Source: Rhabdornis inornatus
Lineage: Eukaryota; Chordata; Aves; Passeriformes; Rhabdornithidae
DNA length: 64,000 nucleotides
NCBI GenBank assembly: GCA_013397075.1
Contig: VWZS01002145.1
Location: 385,519-449,518 of the forward strand
Direction: 5' to 3'
Both the position numbers and the translations under genes were made by a program. Under the pieces are notes generated by a model that was given only the letters and a program-made list of their open reading frames with translations, had not been told where the DNA came from and ran no database searches. Shown here piece after piece: positions 26,333-38,300 of the stretch; position 1 is the stretch's first letter, and each line of letters opens with the position of its first letter.

Positions 26333-29300
26333 CTGAAACAGAAAGAAGATGTCAGTGGAGGCATGTGTGTGTCTTCCACCAGGCAGCCACTGGACCTGGC
26401 TCCCATCAGATAGCTCTGCCTGACTCTCTATTACTGCCACAACTTCTTACTTCTGAAAGAAATTGAACTGATTGTGTAAAAATGTCTGTAAGAGTAGGCT
26501 TGCACTCCAAACCTCGTAAAATCTAGATGTATAGCCAATAACTCATCAAGTCTCTGCTTAACTTCTACACCCCTAGGCAGCTGAGCTGTTGCACTCCCAC
26601 TGCACCAGTGGAAAACCCACCAAGGGACAGTTCAGCAAGCTTTCCTGTAGAGAGAGTGACATGTTTTTAAGAGTGTGAGAAATCATATGTGATTTATCCA
26701 AAGCTGGGGCTGCAACCTAAGAACTCCTAATTTGGATGTGTGTCAGCCATTCATACTCAAAGAGCTATGGTGGAAACAAAATCCTTGGAACTCTCTAAAA
26801 ACTTGGACACCTTCCAGGCTGCAGGCTTCCTTAGAAAGCCAAATATCTTTCAGTAGCATGTAATACCAAGAACCAATAGTTGCTGACTGCTGTGCTCATG
26901 ACTTTGTGCAGCCCAAAGTCTGGTTGGTCTTGTTTGCACACAAGCAGATAAGGCGAGGGGCTTGTCTATAACATGTTGTTGGTCTGGATTACTCAGCTCT
27001 TTTTAGATTTACCCCAGTGAGACAGGGTAAATCCTCTCAGGTTTACAGCAGCGAGTTACTCTCTGAGCTCAGTTTCAAGACACAGAGTCACTCATGCTAT
27101 CAAAAATTAAGGCATGTTCTACCAAAGTAATTTATACTTGCTTTGCTAAACACCTATCTGAAACAGAGTTAAAAAAAAATAAAACATACTTTTCTTTTAC
27201 GCTGTACATTTGTAGAAGCATTATTTTCTGTCTTCATTCCAGTGGCCTCTTCCATTTCTGAAAAAAAGTAATAAATACTTAAATTAAAAAGAAGGGGGGG
27301 TAAGTAAGCATACTGTCAATTTAATAAGCATACCATAGCTGGCTGAAGTAAAAAAATCAGCTATTCCTCTGGGCATTTATCACACAGAATAATAACTGAA
27401 GAGTGATGAATACTTCTTAAAACATTTTTTGAGGAAATGTGATTAATCTATCAGGACTGTCTAGCTTGGGGGTATTTAGAAAAAACGATAAAATTAGCAA
27501 CTTGACTGTAGCACAGGATATCAGAGAGATCTTTGACTGGAATTCTGACTTTGTCCAGTGGATTGATAGAAGTTTAACTTTAGTTGTTACATTCTCAGAA
27601 GATGGGAGCATTTAATGTATAACAGGCTCCAAGAGCCCTCATGCTAACAGTATAATTGATGTTGTTTTCCCCTGGGTTGGTCCTCAGGTAAAAAAAAACA
27701 GAGCCTGAAAACCTTCAGGCTAAATTTGAGAGACAATCACATTCCAGTAGGCTAGTCAAAAAACAAACAAAAAGAAAAAAAAGGAAAGGTAAAGCACATT
27801 ATGGAAAGTTACACCAGTGTATCTGCAGTGTCTTTCAGGCCTGTGCTGAATTAATATGTTCGTCCCTTAACAAACAGCATATGCAACCAGAAATGAGTAA
27901 TAACATTGTGGCTGTAAGAGAAAGGCTCAAGAGCAGGATTTTGCCTAAAAGTTTGGATGAAGTACATATGGGACTTTGTAAATATTTGTAATAATTGGCA
28001 TTAAGAACAGCAGTTTGATGAATGGTAAATGCAGTTGATTACTTCCCCTTGCATGTAATGGCCTAGGCTATGATGGTGATTCATTGGGAAATGAACAAAG
28101 AAGAGTATTCTTCTTTGAGCCCTAAAGCACACATACCTGTAAGAAGTGCATCAAGTGTCTCCACTGTGTGTTTTGCATCTTCCATTGTGAAACACATTGG
28201 GGGTTTAAATTTTAAAATATTTCTGTAGGGTCCATCTGCACTAAGAAGGATTTGATGCTCTTTGAGCCTGTGGAAAGAGGAAACACCTATGTTAGACACA
28301 GGTATAAAACTATGTTGTGTCCTGTCACTTCCTTCAAGCTGAGACAGATTTTGAAGGTTTTCTTTTTTAGTACTATGTCACCAAAAACTACAAAAATTGA
28401 AAATAGTATCAATGACTAACTGCTAGAGAATATTAGGAGGGCTTGATCACTGCACACAGTCTTTAGGAACTACTTACTTGTAAATAAGATGAAGGGCTTC
28501 AGCCGTGGCTGGTGTTCGCTTTTGCCTATCTTTCACCAGATCCACTCCAACAAACAATCCAACACCCCTGGAGTAGAAAAGAAAAGTACAGACAAGTGAA
28601 ATTCAGTGTCAGTAACCCAAACCTTCTCCTGAAAATGCAATACCTGTTTCTAACAACTGTAATTCCTTCCCCAGAGAACAAATGAGGGAAGGAGCATGGG
28701 AGAGGAGACTTTGTCTTTGGTCGCCTTTTGGCAATATCACACAATCAAATGGGATAACAGATATTTCTGGATAAATAAATTTACCTGGCTCATTAAAGCT
28801 ACATGGCCAGATAAGAATGACTGAATAATTTTCTTTCACGTTTATCCTGAAAATCGCAAGCCAGAGAGACAAATAATGAAAAAAAAAAGTATGAAAACCC
28901 TGCAACCCAACCCCTTCCTCCAAAAATACCTGAAGGCAATTACCAATGGTAGCAACACGAGATGAGGAAAATCCAGAGTAACATCTCCCAAGGAAATGGA
29001 CTAGAGATTTGAACAAGGTTTGCATGGTTGCAATAGTGTGCTGACAACTTGGTTATTGCATGTGGATGGCTCTTTCTCCTACTCTCCCAGAACTTTTCTA
29101 CTGGCTGTGCTTGTAACTAATTGAGCAGATGGATGGACAACATTTAAAAAAAAATATTGCCATACAATACTAGTTTTGGCTAGTCCATTTTGAAAGAGAC
29201 GTGTAGCAAAATCATGACATGTTTTTGTGTTCCACTGACACTAAGTTTGTTGCTTTTTCTAGCATAGTTACTCTCTTCTCTGACATTACTGTAATGCACC

Positions 29301-32300
29301 CACCTGATATCTCCCACTAAGGGATGTTTCTCCTTTTGCTCAGCCAGCAACTCCAGGAGATAATTTCCTACACGCGTGGCATTCCCTTGGAGATCTTCTT
29401 TCTCTATTACATCCAGCACAGCCAAGCCAATGGCACAAGACACTGGATTGCCTCCAAACTGATAGCAAAGACAAAACAACACATGCCATCAAAACCTATT
29501 AAAACAAAACATTTATCTGTGGCTATCCATGTTGTTTTCATTTGCCTTCTCCTGCTTGGCATGTCATGGAAAGCCTGAAAAGCTGGGGATTTTGTGCTAT
29601 TCAGGCTGTGGAACATCCCCTACATTTGGGTAAGGGAAGGGCTCCCTCTTCCTCTGCTTCAGGTTGCAGTAATTTGAAGATTTCAGGACTTCAAGATTTC
29701 AGAATACAGATGATTGCACATGCAGGCAAAATGCTCCTGGGAAGAGCAGTGGGTGATAGATTCAATATATTTTGATCCAGAGAGTATAAACTCCATTTAA
29801 AATGGGGGAATTAATGGTAGCTGGGAAGAAGGCTGAGTGACAGGAGCAGAAAGAGGGCTCAGTAAATGAGAAGACTGAACCTCTGTGGCATGAATGCAGA
29901 TGAAATGTTTCCTGGTAAACGGTCACTGTTTTTTTAAGTGTCAGTTGCAGAGCAAGGTCTGGCAAGTCATGAGCTCCAGCAACACAGAGCCTATCCTAGA
30001 AAATGGAATTCTACATCATCAACATTTCAGAGTGGGGAGAGGGAAAGGGACATAAGGAAGAATTTATATGTTTGCATGTGAGCTGAGATGCATGACCTGC
30101 CAGAGAGCTTGTGGTGGTCCATATGATGATGTAACACTTGACACAGAGAATATTTCAAAGCTTCTTCACTTGCTTTTTAGATACCAGACTGTGGTTGACT
30201 CAAGCTCTTAGTAATGTGATGCAGTGATTGCTGCAGATGTTATCTGGATCACCTGGAGAACTTCTAACTGCTAAATGCAGATCAAAAGGAAAAAAAAAGG
30301 CAAAGCTTCCCCTATGAACTTACTGTATTGAAATACTCCAGTCCAGAAGCACCAAAACCTTCAGCAATTTCCCTTGTTGTGACCACACAAGACATAGGGT
30401 GTCCATTGCCAATGGGCTTTCCCATGGTGACAATGTCAGGCACAAAGTCTTCACCTTGCAGCTGGAATGCCCAAAAATGCTTCCCAACTCTGCCAAAGCC
30501 AACCTGGACCTCATCAGCTATGAACACTCCACCTGCTGCATGCACGTACCTGAAAACAAACACAATACCTTGAAAGTCTGCAGAACACAGGTAGGCAATC
30601 AAGGACAAGGCACCCTGCATCACAGAAATTCTGCAGCATGAGACCAAGTTAGGAAAAAAAGAAAGAATACAGTTATAGCTATTTTATAGCTATAAAATTT
30701 GTAGTATGCTACATGTTAAAAAAAATTGACATTTTAATGTCAAATAGGAGTACTGTAATGGTACTGTAGGATTGTAACTGGCTTAACTTAATCTTCCATC
30801 AAACTTATGGCTGAGGATTAAAGATAGGAGAAGAATGGCAATTATCTAGCTAAAAAATTAGCTGATATTCCATTAAAACAATTGAACTGAAATCATACTC
30901 TTCAATAAGTAGAAATGAACCACAGATAGCCAAGAACAGGAGAGGTTAATAGCTGAATTGATTAGATAAGCCTATAGTGACTAAAGCTATTTCTTTGTTT
31001 AATTTCCCCGTTTCGCCCTTGTGAAGTGCTGTACGTACTCTGCCACTTTCTGGAAATAGCCCACAGGTGGAATTACTTGGCCTCCACAGCTCTGCATGGA
31101 TTCAGCTATGAAGGCAGCAATCTACAAGAGACAAACTCATGTGAGAGCTGTATTCATCTACTTGGCCTCGGCAGAGACATCTAATAGTCTAGAAATAAAT
31201 GTTTAAATGTGGGCCTTAATTTAATCACGCAATGGGCTGGACAACTGAGAGCTCTTGAGAACAGCTATGGCTAAAGGATTTATTAACTTTGTAATTGGAG
31301 TGCCCAAATTTGCAGTAGCCAGGGCCACCTTTGCAGCCTGATGGGAATGGCAGGATCTCCATTAAGCCCTTGTGTTGAACTGGATGATACTTCCTGGTGT
31401 CAGTGGATGTTGAATTAGGCTTCTGGGAGCTACATAAATTTATTTACAAATGCCAGTTTACAGGAGACACACAACAGTGTGTACTGTCTTCCCTAAGAAG
31501 TTAATAAAGCTTGCAGGTATATGTGGGGTTTTTTTTAGTCCTGAACACCAGGTAGTGTGGAGTGGAAGCTGACCTGTAAGATGACCTGTGGCTAGCCTTT
31601 GGGCACCCCTGCCTAATGCAAATAACTACACAAATAACATATCAGCACGAGGCACTTGACAAAAGAAGAGAAAAATTCTACAGATGAAATATTTCCAGTT
31701 GCTAGGAAAGAAAAAGGAAATTATTTCAAGTCAGGAAGGGTAAGAGCAGCAGATCAGACACACTGGAACATCAAAATTCGTTTCTTGTCAACAGCAGACA
31801 TCTATGCATCAGAGATACCATACTACCCCAAGGTCTCAGCATAAATATGCTATTTAAGGGATTGCATCCCCACACCACTTGTGAACCCCTCCCAGAGCAT
31901 CAAGAGGTTTCTGTGCTGGTGCAGTCTTCCTGGAAACAAGGCCGAGCAGTAACGTGTAAAGAACCATACACTACATTTGAGCATACGGCCAAAGAGTACG
32001 AAGCTTCCCAGAGCATGCGAGGCTTAGCCTTTAGCACAACTTGTCCTGCCACAGGTCTATGTCACCAAAACCTAAGAAATGTGCAAAAGAAAGGAAACAA
32101 GGGAAGAAAAAACAAAACTATCCGTTAGTAGAGAATAAAAGAAAAGTTGATGAAGAAACTAAAAGAGGGGTGATATAAGTCCATTGGACTAGAAGGGAAC
32201 ATGTTCCAGCCTTCCCTGAAGTCTCCTGGGACTTCAGCAGGTTTTGGGTCAAGCCCTGCAAGTATCAACACACTAATGCCATAATATAAAAGATTAACAT

Positions 32301-35300
32301 ACATTTTAGGTACGCCTGTTCAGAAATTGTCTGTTTTTATCAAGGTCATATTGTGTATGAGTGAAAGTTTCACCTTTTTATATGACTTCAAAGTTATCTT
32401 AACCTAATAGGCTCAGAAATGTAGTATTAAGATTTTATCCAATCGATTTTCTCTATGTCCTGGATTCTTTTATATATCCTTGCTAGAATTTGTGATGTAG
32501 TTTCTCAGCTGACCTCAAACCTTTCCCTATGATATTAACAATCTACCGATTCAATGCATAAAACAGGATATTTAACAGCTTTGATTGTAGCTTATATACA
32601 ACTGTATTATTGATCCTTTCACTGATGCCTAGAAAAATGATCATAAGAGCATCAGATAGAAAAATGGCCATTTTGAACAGAACCCACCATAGAAAAATGA
32701 AGGGAGAGGGAAGCACATGAAATTGGGGAAGAAACAAGTCCTTAGTCGTCTGTTACATGCCTCCATATAATAATAAATAGATGAAGCCTCGGCATTTCTA
32801 GAGCACAAAACACACACCTTGCGTCCATTCTTCTGTGTTTCTTCAATAATCTTTTTCACCTCTTCAGCATAAGCACTTGCTGGATCTGGGTGGTCTTCCC
32901 TGTATTTCCCTCTGTAGATATCTGGAGAAGGAGCCTGAAAAGACAATTTTTTTTCTTTTCTTTTTTTTTTCTTTCTTTTTTTTTTTTTTTTTTAATGAAG
33001 GCAATACTTCTATGAAACATTTACTTTCTTTTCTATTGCTCCACTTTATTGTCTTTCCACACAAATAGGTAATAAGAGTTAGTACAGCCTGAATGTTTGC
33101 TTTGAGTTGCAAAAATGCTTACTGGAGCTTAAAATCAATCTGGGCCTGTCATGCATTCAATATTGCTGAATGCAGCTGGTGTAAGAGCCATCATCTACCT
33201 CATCCACTTTTCAGGACCATCCTTCCTCTCCCTCAAGACACTACAATGAATACCCATCCACCACCTGATTTCAGATTCTTGCAGAAGATCCATTTCTGCA
33301 ATTGGAGAGTAGGATTTCCCAGTCTGCCACTTCACTTCCAGCATTTTAGTCATGGTACAAATCTGTGTGACATTCAAGTCTCCACAAATGGTGTTAAGGA
33401 AAGGTTCAGTAACTAAGAGAAAGGAAGTGGTATAAAAAGCTGGATACTACTTTGGCAGTGCGGTTAGCGCACGGAGGTCTAGATAGGAAAGGCCTGCTTG
33501 GAGTACATTTCAGGACTAAGAAAAATTGTTGTCTTTTTAAGATACACAAGTTTATGTGAAAAATCATTCCCTTAGATACTCATGAGTCCTATACTCAAAT
33601 CTGTGTAAATTTGTAAAATCTGCCATTCCAGCTTTTGGAACTAGACTCAAAGTCCTGATCTTTAACCAAACTAACGCAACAGATATTGGCTAATTTCATC
33701 AAACTGTGTAACTATACAACGCAGTGACTAAGAAAACCTGTAGCACAATGAAGGAAATCAGCCCTTCAGCTGAACACCTTAGAAATCCAAAAGCAAACAA
33801 TTTTGCTGTAGTTATTCCACTGAAATCAGCCAAGTATATGTACACTAGCATCAGCAAAACAGAATGAAAGTATATTTACACCAGAACTGGGTAATTCAAT
33901 ATGCTGCATAATAGGCATAAAAATGACTAAAGAAGCCAAAAACCAAAGCAAAGCAAAGCAAAGCAAAACAAAACAAACACAAAACCCATAAGCAAACAAA
34001 ACCAACAACAACAAAACAAAACAACAAAAAAAAACACCAAAAAACCACAAAACAAACCAAAAGCCATACTTACCACATGCACATACTCCTTCTTGCTGTC
34101 CTTTCCCAGCTGATTAAATTTATAGGGACTGATGTCAATCAGAGATGTAACATGGCCATGGTAAGCACTGTGTGAGTGTTAAATATCCAAGTCACTTTTC
34201 ACCAAATGTATAGAAGAGCCCAATTTACAACTGTGCCTATACATACTCCAGAATAGCAACTATATCTGCAACACAGTAGCAACTATATCTGCAACACAGT
34301 AGCATCGTTTGCATCATCGTTTGTGAAGGGATTTTGATTGAATTTACTCAGTCTTTCTCTCAAAGACAATATGAAATTGCTGCTGACTTTAGTCCACTAG
34401 CAAGACTGGAAACAGGATAAAATCAAGTGCTGACATGAGGACAGACCAAGGTGATGTCTGGACTGCACTGACTTCAAGGTGGCTGCCCTAGCAGCCTTAC
34501 CTAGAGCTCAGGTGAGGGTCTAGCTCCTGCATTTCTAGCCCATGGGCCCCACTCTGGCCAGCCCAAGCTTTGCAAGCTAGACCCCAACACCACTGTGGAA
34601 ACTCTCAGGAGTGTGCATTGCACGGAGAAGTGGAGATCTTATGCAGCAGCAGTCCACCACTATCGGCCCTGAAGGCACTGCAGGTGAGAGGGTTGGGCAG
34701 AAGCCACTGTCAGGAAAAGGATACTGTTTAGACAGAAATGTTTTATACTGCAGAGTATGCTAAAGCTGGTTACTTTTGAGGCCAACTGATTTAGAAATGA
34801 GGAACCAGAGCCTTTTGAGCCTAAAGCATGTAGCACCTTTATTCAGGGAAAAATAAACACTTTCGTTCAGCCGTAAACTTGAAGTGAAGCAAACCTCAAA
34901 CCAAAGACGTGTCACGATTTCTTTGTAGAACACACATAGGTTAGTGTGTTGCTAACAGGGATCTGAATATAGCTGAGTCAAACAAGCTTTGTGCTGTTCA
35001 GATAGAGACATGTGCCCTTGCATTTGCTCTGGCTGGACTTTCTAATCACAACCTGAGAAGAAAATCCAGCACTACAGCAACGCCACCACACCTACAGCTG
35101 CATATAGGATAGGAAAATCCCGAAATGTGGTCAGCCACCTACCCTGTGGCTGGCAGCACTCTCAACGCCTCCTGATTTTGCAGCCACTTGGGTTTGTGTG
35201 CATACTTGTGTTCACTGAAGGAGAGCTGAGCATCATTGCAGCACTGCTGTGGAACTACAGGATCTCTCTTCTTGACCACTGAATATTTATTTGTGCAAAA

Positions 35301-38300
35301 TGAAACATGTCAAGCAATGCGTGATGAACAGAAAGCCCTTTTCCAGAGCAGCCCAGTAGCCAGACCACTCACTGCTTTTGAAACCAACATTTAAGTCTCT
35401 GGCCTGAATTGCTTTGGGAGTCTCTGGGAAATGCCCTCTAACAGGTGACTGACCTTCTGGGGTGACCAACAAGCTTATTTTTCAAAGATCTTCAAAACTT
35501 GTGTTTATCCAAATGTGAAAAAGGGATTTCCTGATCTGTTCTAATACAAAAGCAACAAAGCTTTTCTTTCAGCAGGCGGTGGAGTACGAACAGCAGGGGG
35601 TTGCTGCAAAGCTGCTTCTGAAGTAATGGCAGGAGTTGCAGGCTGCATTCACATAAGCTTTTCTGTGTACTTACTTTTCCAGGGTGACCACATCTTGGTG
35701 CCCGCGGTACTGCCGAGCCAGTCGTAAAGCAAGATCATTTGCTTCAGACCTGCATAACAAGAGATATGGCAGCAAACCAGTGAAGAAGTGCTTCCAATTA
35801 AAAGGGTATTCCCACAGACGACAAGGCATGGGACTCATGGATATAATAAATCAACACAGCAGACTCTGTTACCCTACAGATTACAATGCTAAGGTTGAGA
35901 CTATAAGTGCCATGCAAGGGGGCAAAGATAAAACAGCCCTTTGTATAAACAGCGAACAAAGAGAACGCTTTATTTCCCTCCCCCAGTTTGCCTGTAGATA
36001 TTTACCTCCCCTTGGTACAAAGGGGGCCAATTTTCAGCTGAGAACACAATGTAGCCACCAACCCTCAAAAAGCAATGCCCCATCTCCCACACTTCACAAC
36101 TCTGTTCTCCCCAGTGCTTGCACCACCACAAATCCGGACCCTCGAAGAAGACTCAAGCTTCCAGCCTGATCTGTCACAGCTCCTCTGCTCACAGGTCCCT
36201 GCAAGGTTGTCTGTTTTGGACATGTAAGTGATCACAGACTACTAAACTGCCTAAAGAAGACTAATTTGTTTCCAAGGTTATATGTCAAACTACAGATGGC
36301 ATTCATCAGTCCGTACATAACATCCACCAATTTGCAGAATTAATCTCCTCTTGCTTTTTTCCCCCCACTTTTTTTTTTCACAGCATTCAGCAGGCCAGTT
36401 TCATGTTTTGGCTCTCTTGCTTTGAGCCATCACTCTAAATATGATGGCTGCAAATAGGAAGTAAGTTTTGATCAGTGCTGGATATATTTTTGTTGCATGT
36501 TGCTAAGTCTGACTTAGGAAGATTTAGACCAAGCTGTCTTGAGTGCCTGTCTCAAACAGGAGAAAAACAGTCATATTAAAAAAATACAATTCAGACCTAC
36601 CCAGAGTTAACAAAATAGCAAACAGAGAGTTTCTCAGGAAGGGTGGCTGTAAGACGCTGTGCATACTGAACAAGGTTGTCATGCAGGAAGCGGGAGTTTG
36701 TATTGAGCAGTTCCATCTGTTTTGTTGCAGCCTTTATCACATATGGATGGCTGTGGCCCACTAAAGAAGAAAATAATTAGTTATTAGTAGCAAGCAGTCA
36801 ATTACTGAATCACAAAAGGACGTTCAGAGAAGCACTGTGAACATCATCACTTGGCAGAAACATGTCCTGATCCCTATTGGAAATTAAGGAATGGAATCAG
36901 TCTCATAAGTCAAAACTGCTTACCATGTGCAACGTTGTTGATGCAGTCTAAGTATTTTTCTCCTTTCTCATCGAACATATATTGGCCCTGAGCACGGACT
37001 ATCTTCAGAGGGTCCTTGGCATAGAAAACTTTGCAAGAAGGCCTAAAACACAATAAACATAACACCATTTTAATTTTCTCATTTTTTCTCCCCTCCCTTG
37101 AGTGTTGAGGGGGTTGATTTTTTGCAGCTCTGGAGACAATTGCCTCCTTCTGCAAAAAAAGCTTGTGAGTCATTCAGGTGGTGATCAAGCAGGGTGATCT
37201 TGCTCACAGTGAAAAGCCATGCACTTCCCCCAGCACAGTGGGAACAGAAGCTGGTCTTTAATAAGGGTGTTTTCAAAGCTTGACTCTGCCAGCAATTGAT
37301 TTCACAGGAGAACAGTGTCTGTACATCGTTCTAGGTCCTTATATGTCCTGCCGCGTTCCTAGGCTGTATCTCTGTTTGTTTACATGCCTTAAAGACATCT
37401 ATGGCCAAATAACTCTCTGGGACTAAAGTAAGCTGTTAAGCACTGTTTTATACTATAGCCAAAAAATCATTACGCAACGGATGACTGTAGCATATAGAGG
37501 TCACAGTCAAGAACAAAACTAATGCCTTGCAGGCTTTATTTTCAGAGGTGCTGAGCAGGTCCTAAAACCCTCACCCTGTCTGCTTTGGATAAAATCTTTA
37601 AAAGCAGCATTTTATAAGCATCTAAATTACACCGACTTCCAGCAAAACTCAAGCTCCTTATAAAATTAACCAAAGTACTCTTTAAACACTATTTTTGCCT
37701 TTCCTCACCGCATCCCCCCCCTCCTTTGGAGACTGTGCCAGCTATGTAATTATGTTGAATGATATTACTGAGCAGAAGGAAATTGTTCTGAACATTTAGC
37801 AGTGTTTATACGACCTTGGATAAACACAGTTGTTTACAGGTAAGTCTGAGAATTATTGTTGGGTATACTGAGGTTATGAACTTGTAAAGTCACTTGTAAA
37901 TGTGACTCCTGGATAGTGAAGTAGTTTGCTTTCTTTCTCACAGCTTCTAGCCCTGTTGCATAGGTCTTTTCTGACATCTTCAGCTACTTCTCTGCTATAC
38001 TTTGAAAGCAATGTCCATCATCATTGGCCATTTCTTGACTACAGGGTTTTTTCTCTAACCTGTCAGTTCATTCTGTGAAAGCTTTTCTTTGTTCGTCCAG
38101 CACTGCTCAATCCTACAATCCTTGCACAGGCAGGACTCCCTAATATTGAGTCGGCCCCTGAAAAGTAGTTGATTTTCTCTCTTTGTGAGGACGTGACTTT
38201 AGGGAATATTTTGTGACTTACGAATATTTGGTAAGCTTTCTCTATATGCTAGACATCTAAGATGCGATCAGCAAAATAGATCTGTTTTTACAACCTGGAC

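Larger units (their letters stand above)
28568..31038 (-). other. ETNPPL introns 7, 8 and 9
   Basis: Intron 7 (30550-31038), intron 8 (29459-30323) and intron 9 (28568-29303) surround exons 8 and 9. They contain short A runs only; I see no additional exon, RNA gene or mobile element. Confidence 0.8.
31122..34073 (-). other. ETNPPL introns 5 and 6 (flanking exon 6)
   Basis: Intron 5 (32935-34073) has two strongly strand-biased tracts. One is T/G-rich in transcript sense just after the donor (33945-34065). The other is an A/G-only run before exon 6 (32947-32993). Intron 6 (31122-32817) is 1.7 kb with nothing recognised. Confidence 0.8.
34168..36600 (-). other. ETNPPL introns 3 and 4 (flanking exon 4)
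   Basis: Intron 3 (35750-36600) contains a C-run/T-run at 36360-36380 and no other feature. Intron 4 (34168-35674) contains a 23-bp tandem duplication at 34254-34299. No extra exon is visible; plus-strand open frames here are not gene-like. Confidence 0.8.

Noticed and set aside
27290..27312. G7 run followed by TAAGTAAGC, like a strong splice donor
   Set aside because: It is on the plus strand inside a minus-strand intron, with no coding exon in front of it.
33450..33490. GGCAGTGCGGTTAGCGCAC segment resembling part of a tRNA
   Set aside because: No complete cloverleaf, no B box in position and no matching acceptor stem.
35684..36169. Plus-strand open frame of 161 codons
   Set aside because: It is antisense to ETNPPL exon 4 and intron 3, with no domain and no splice partners.
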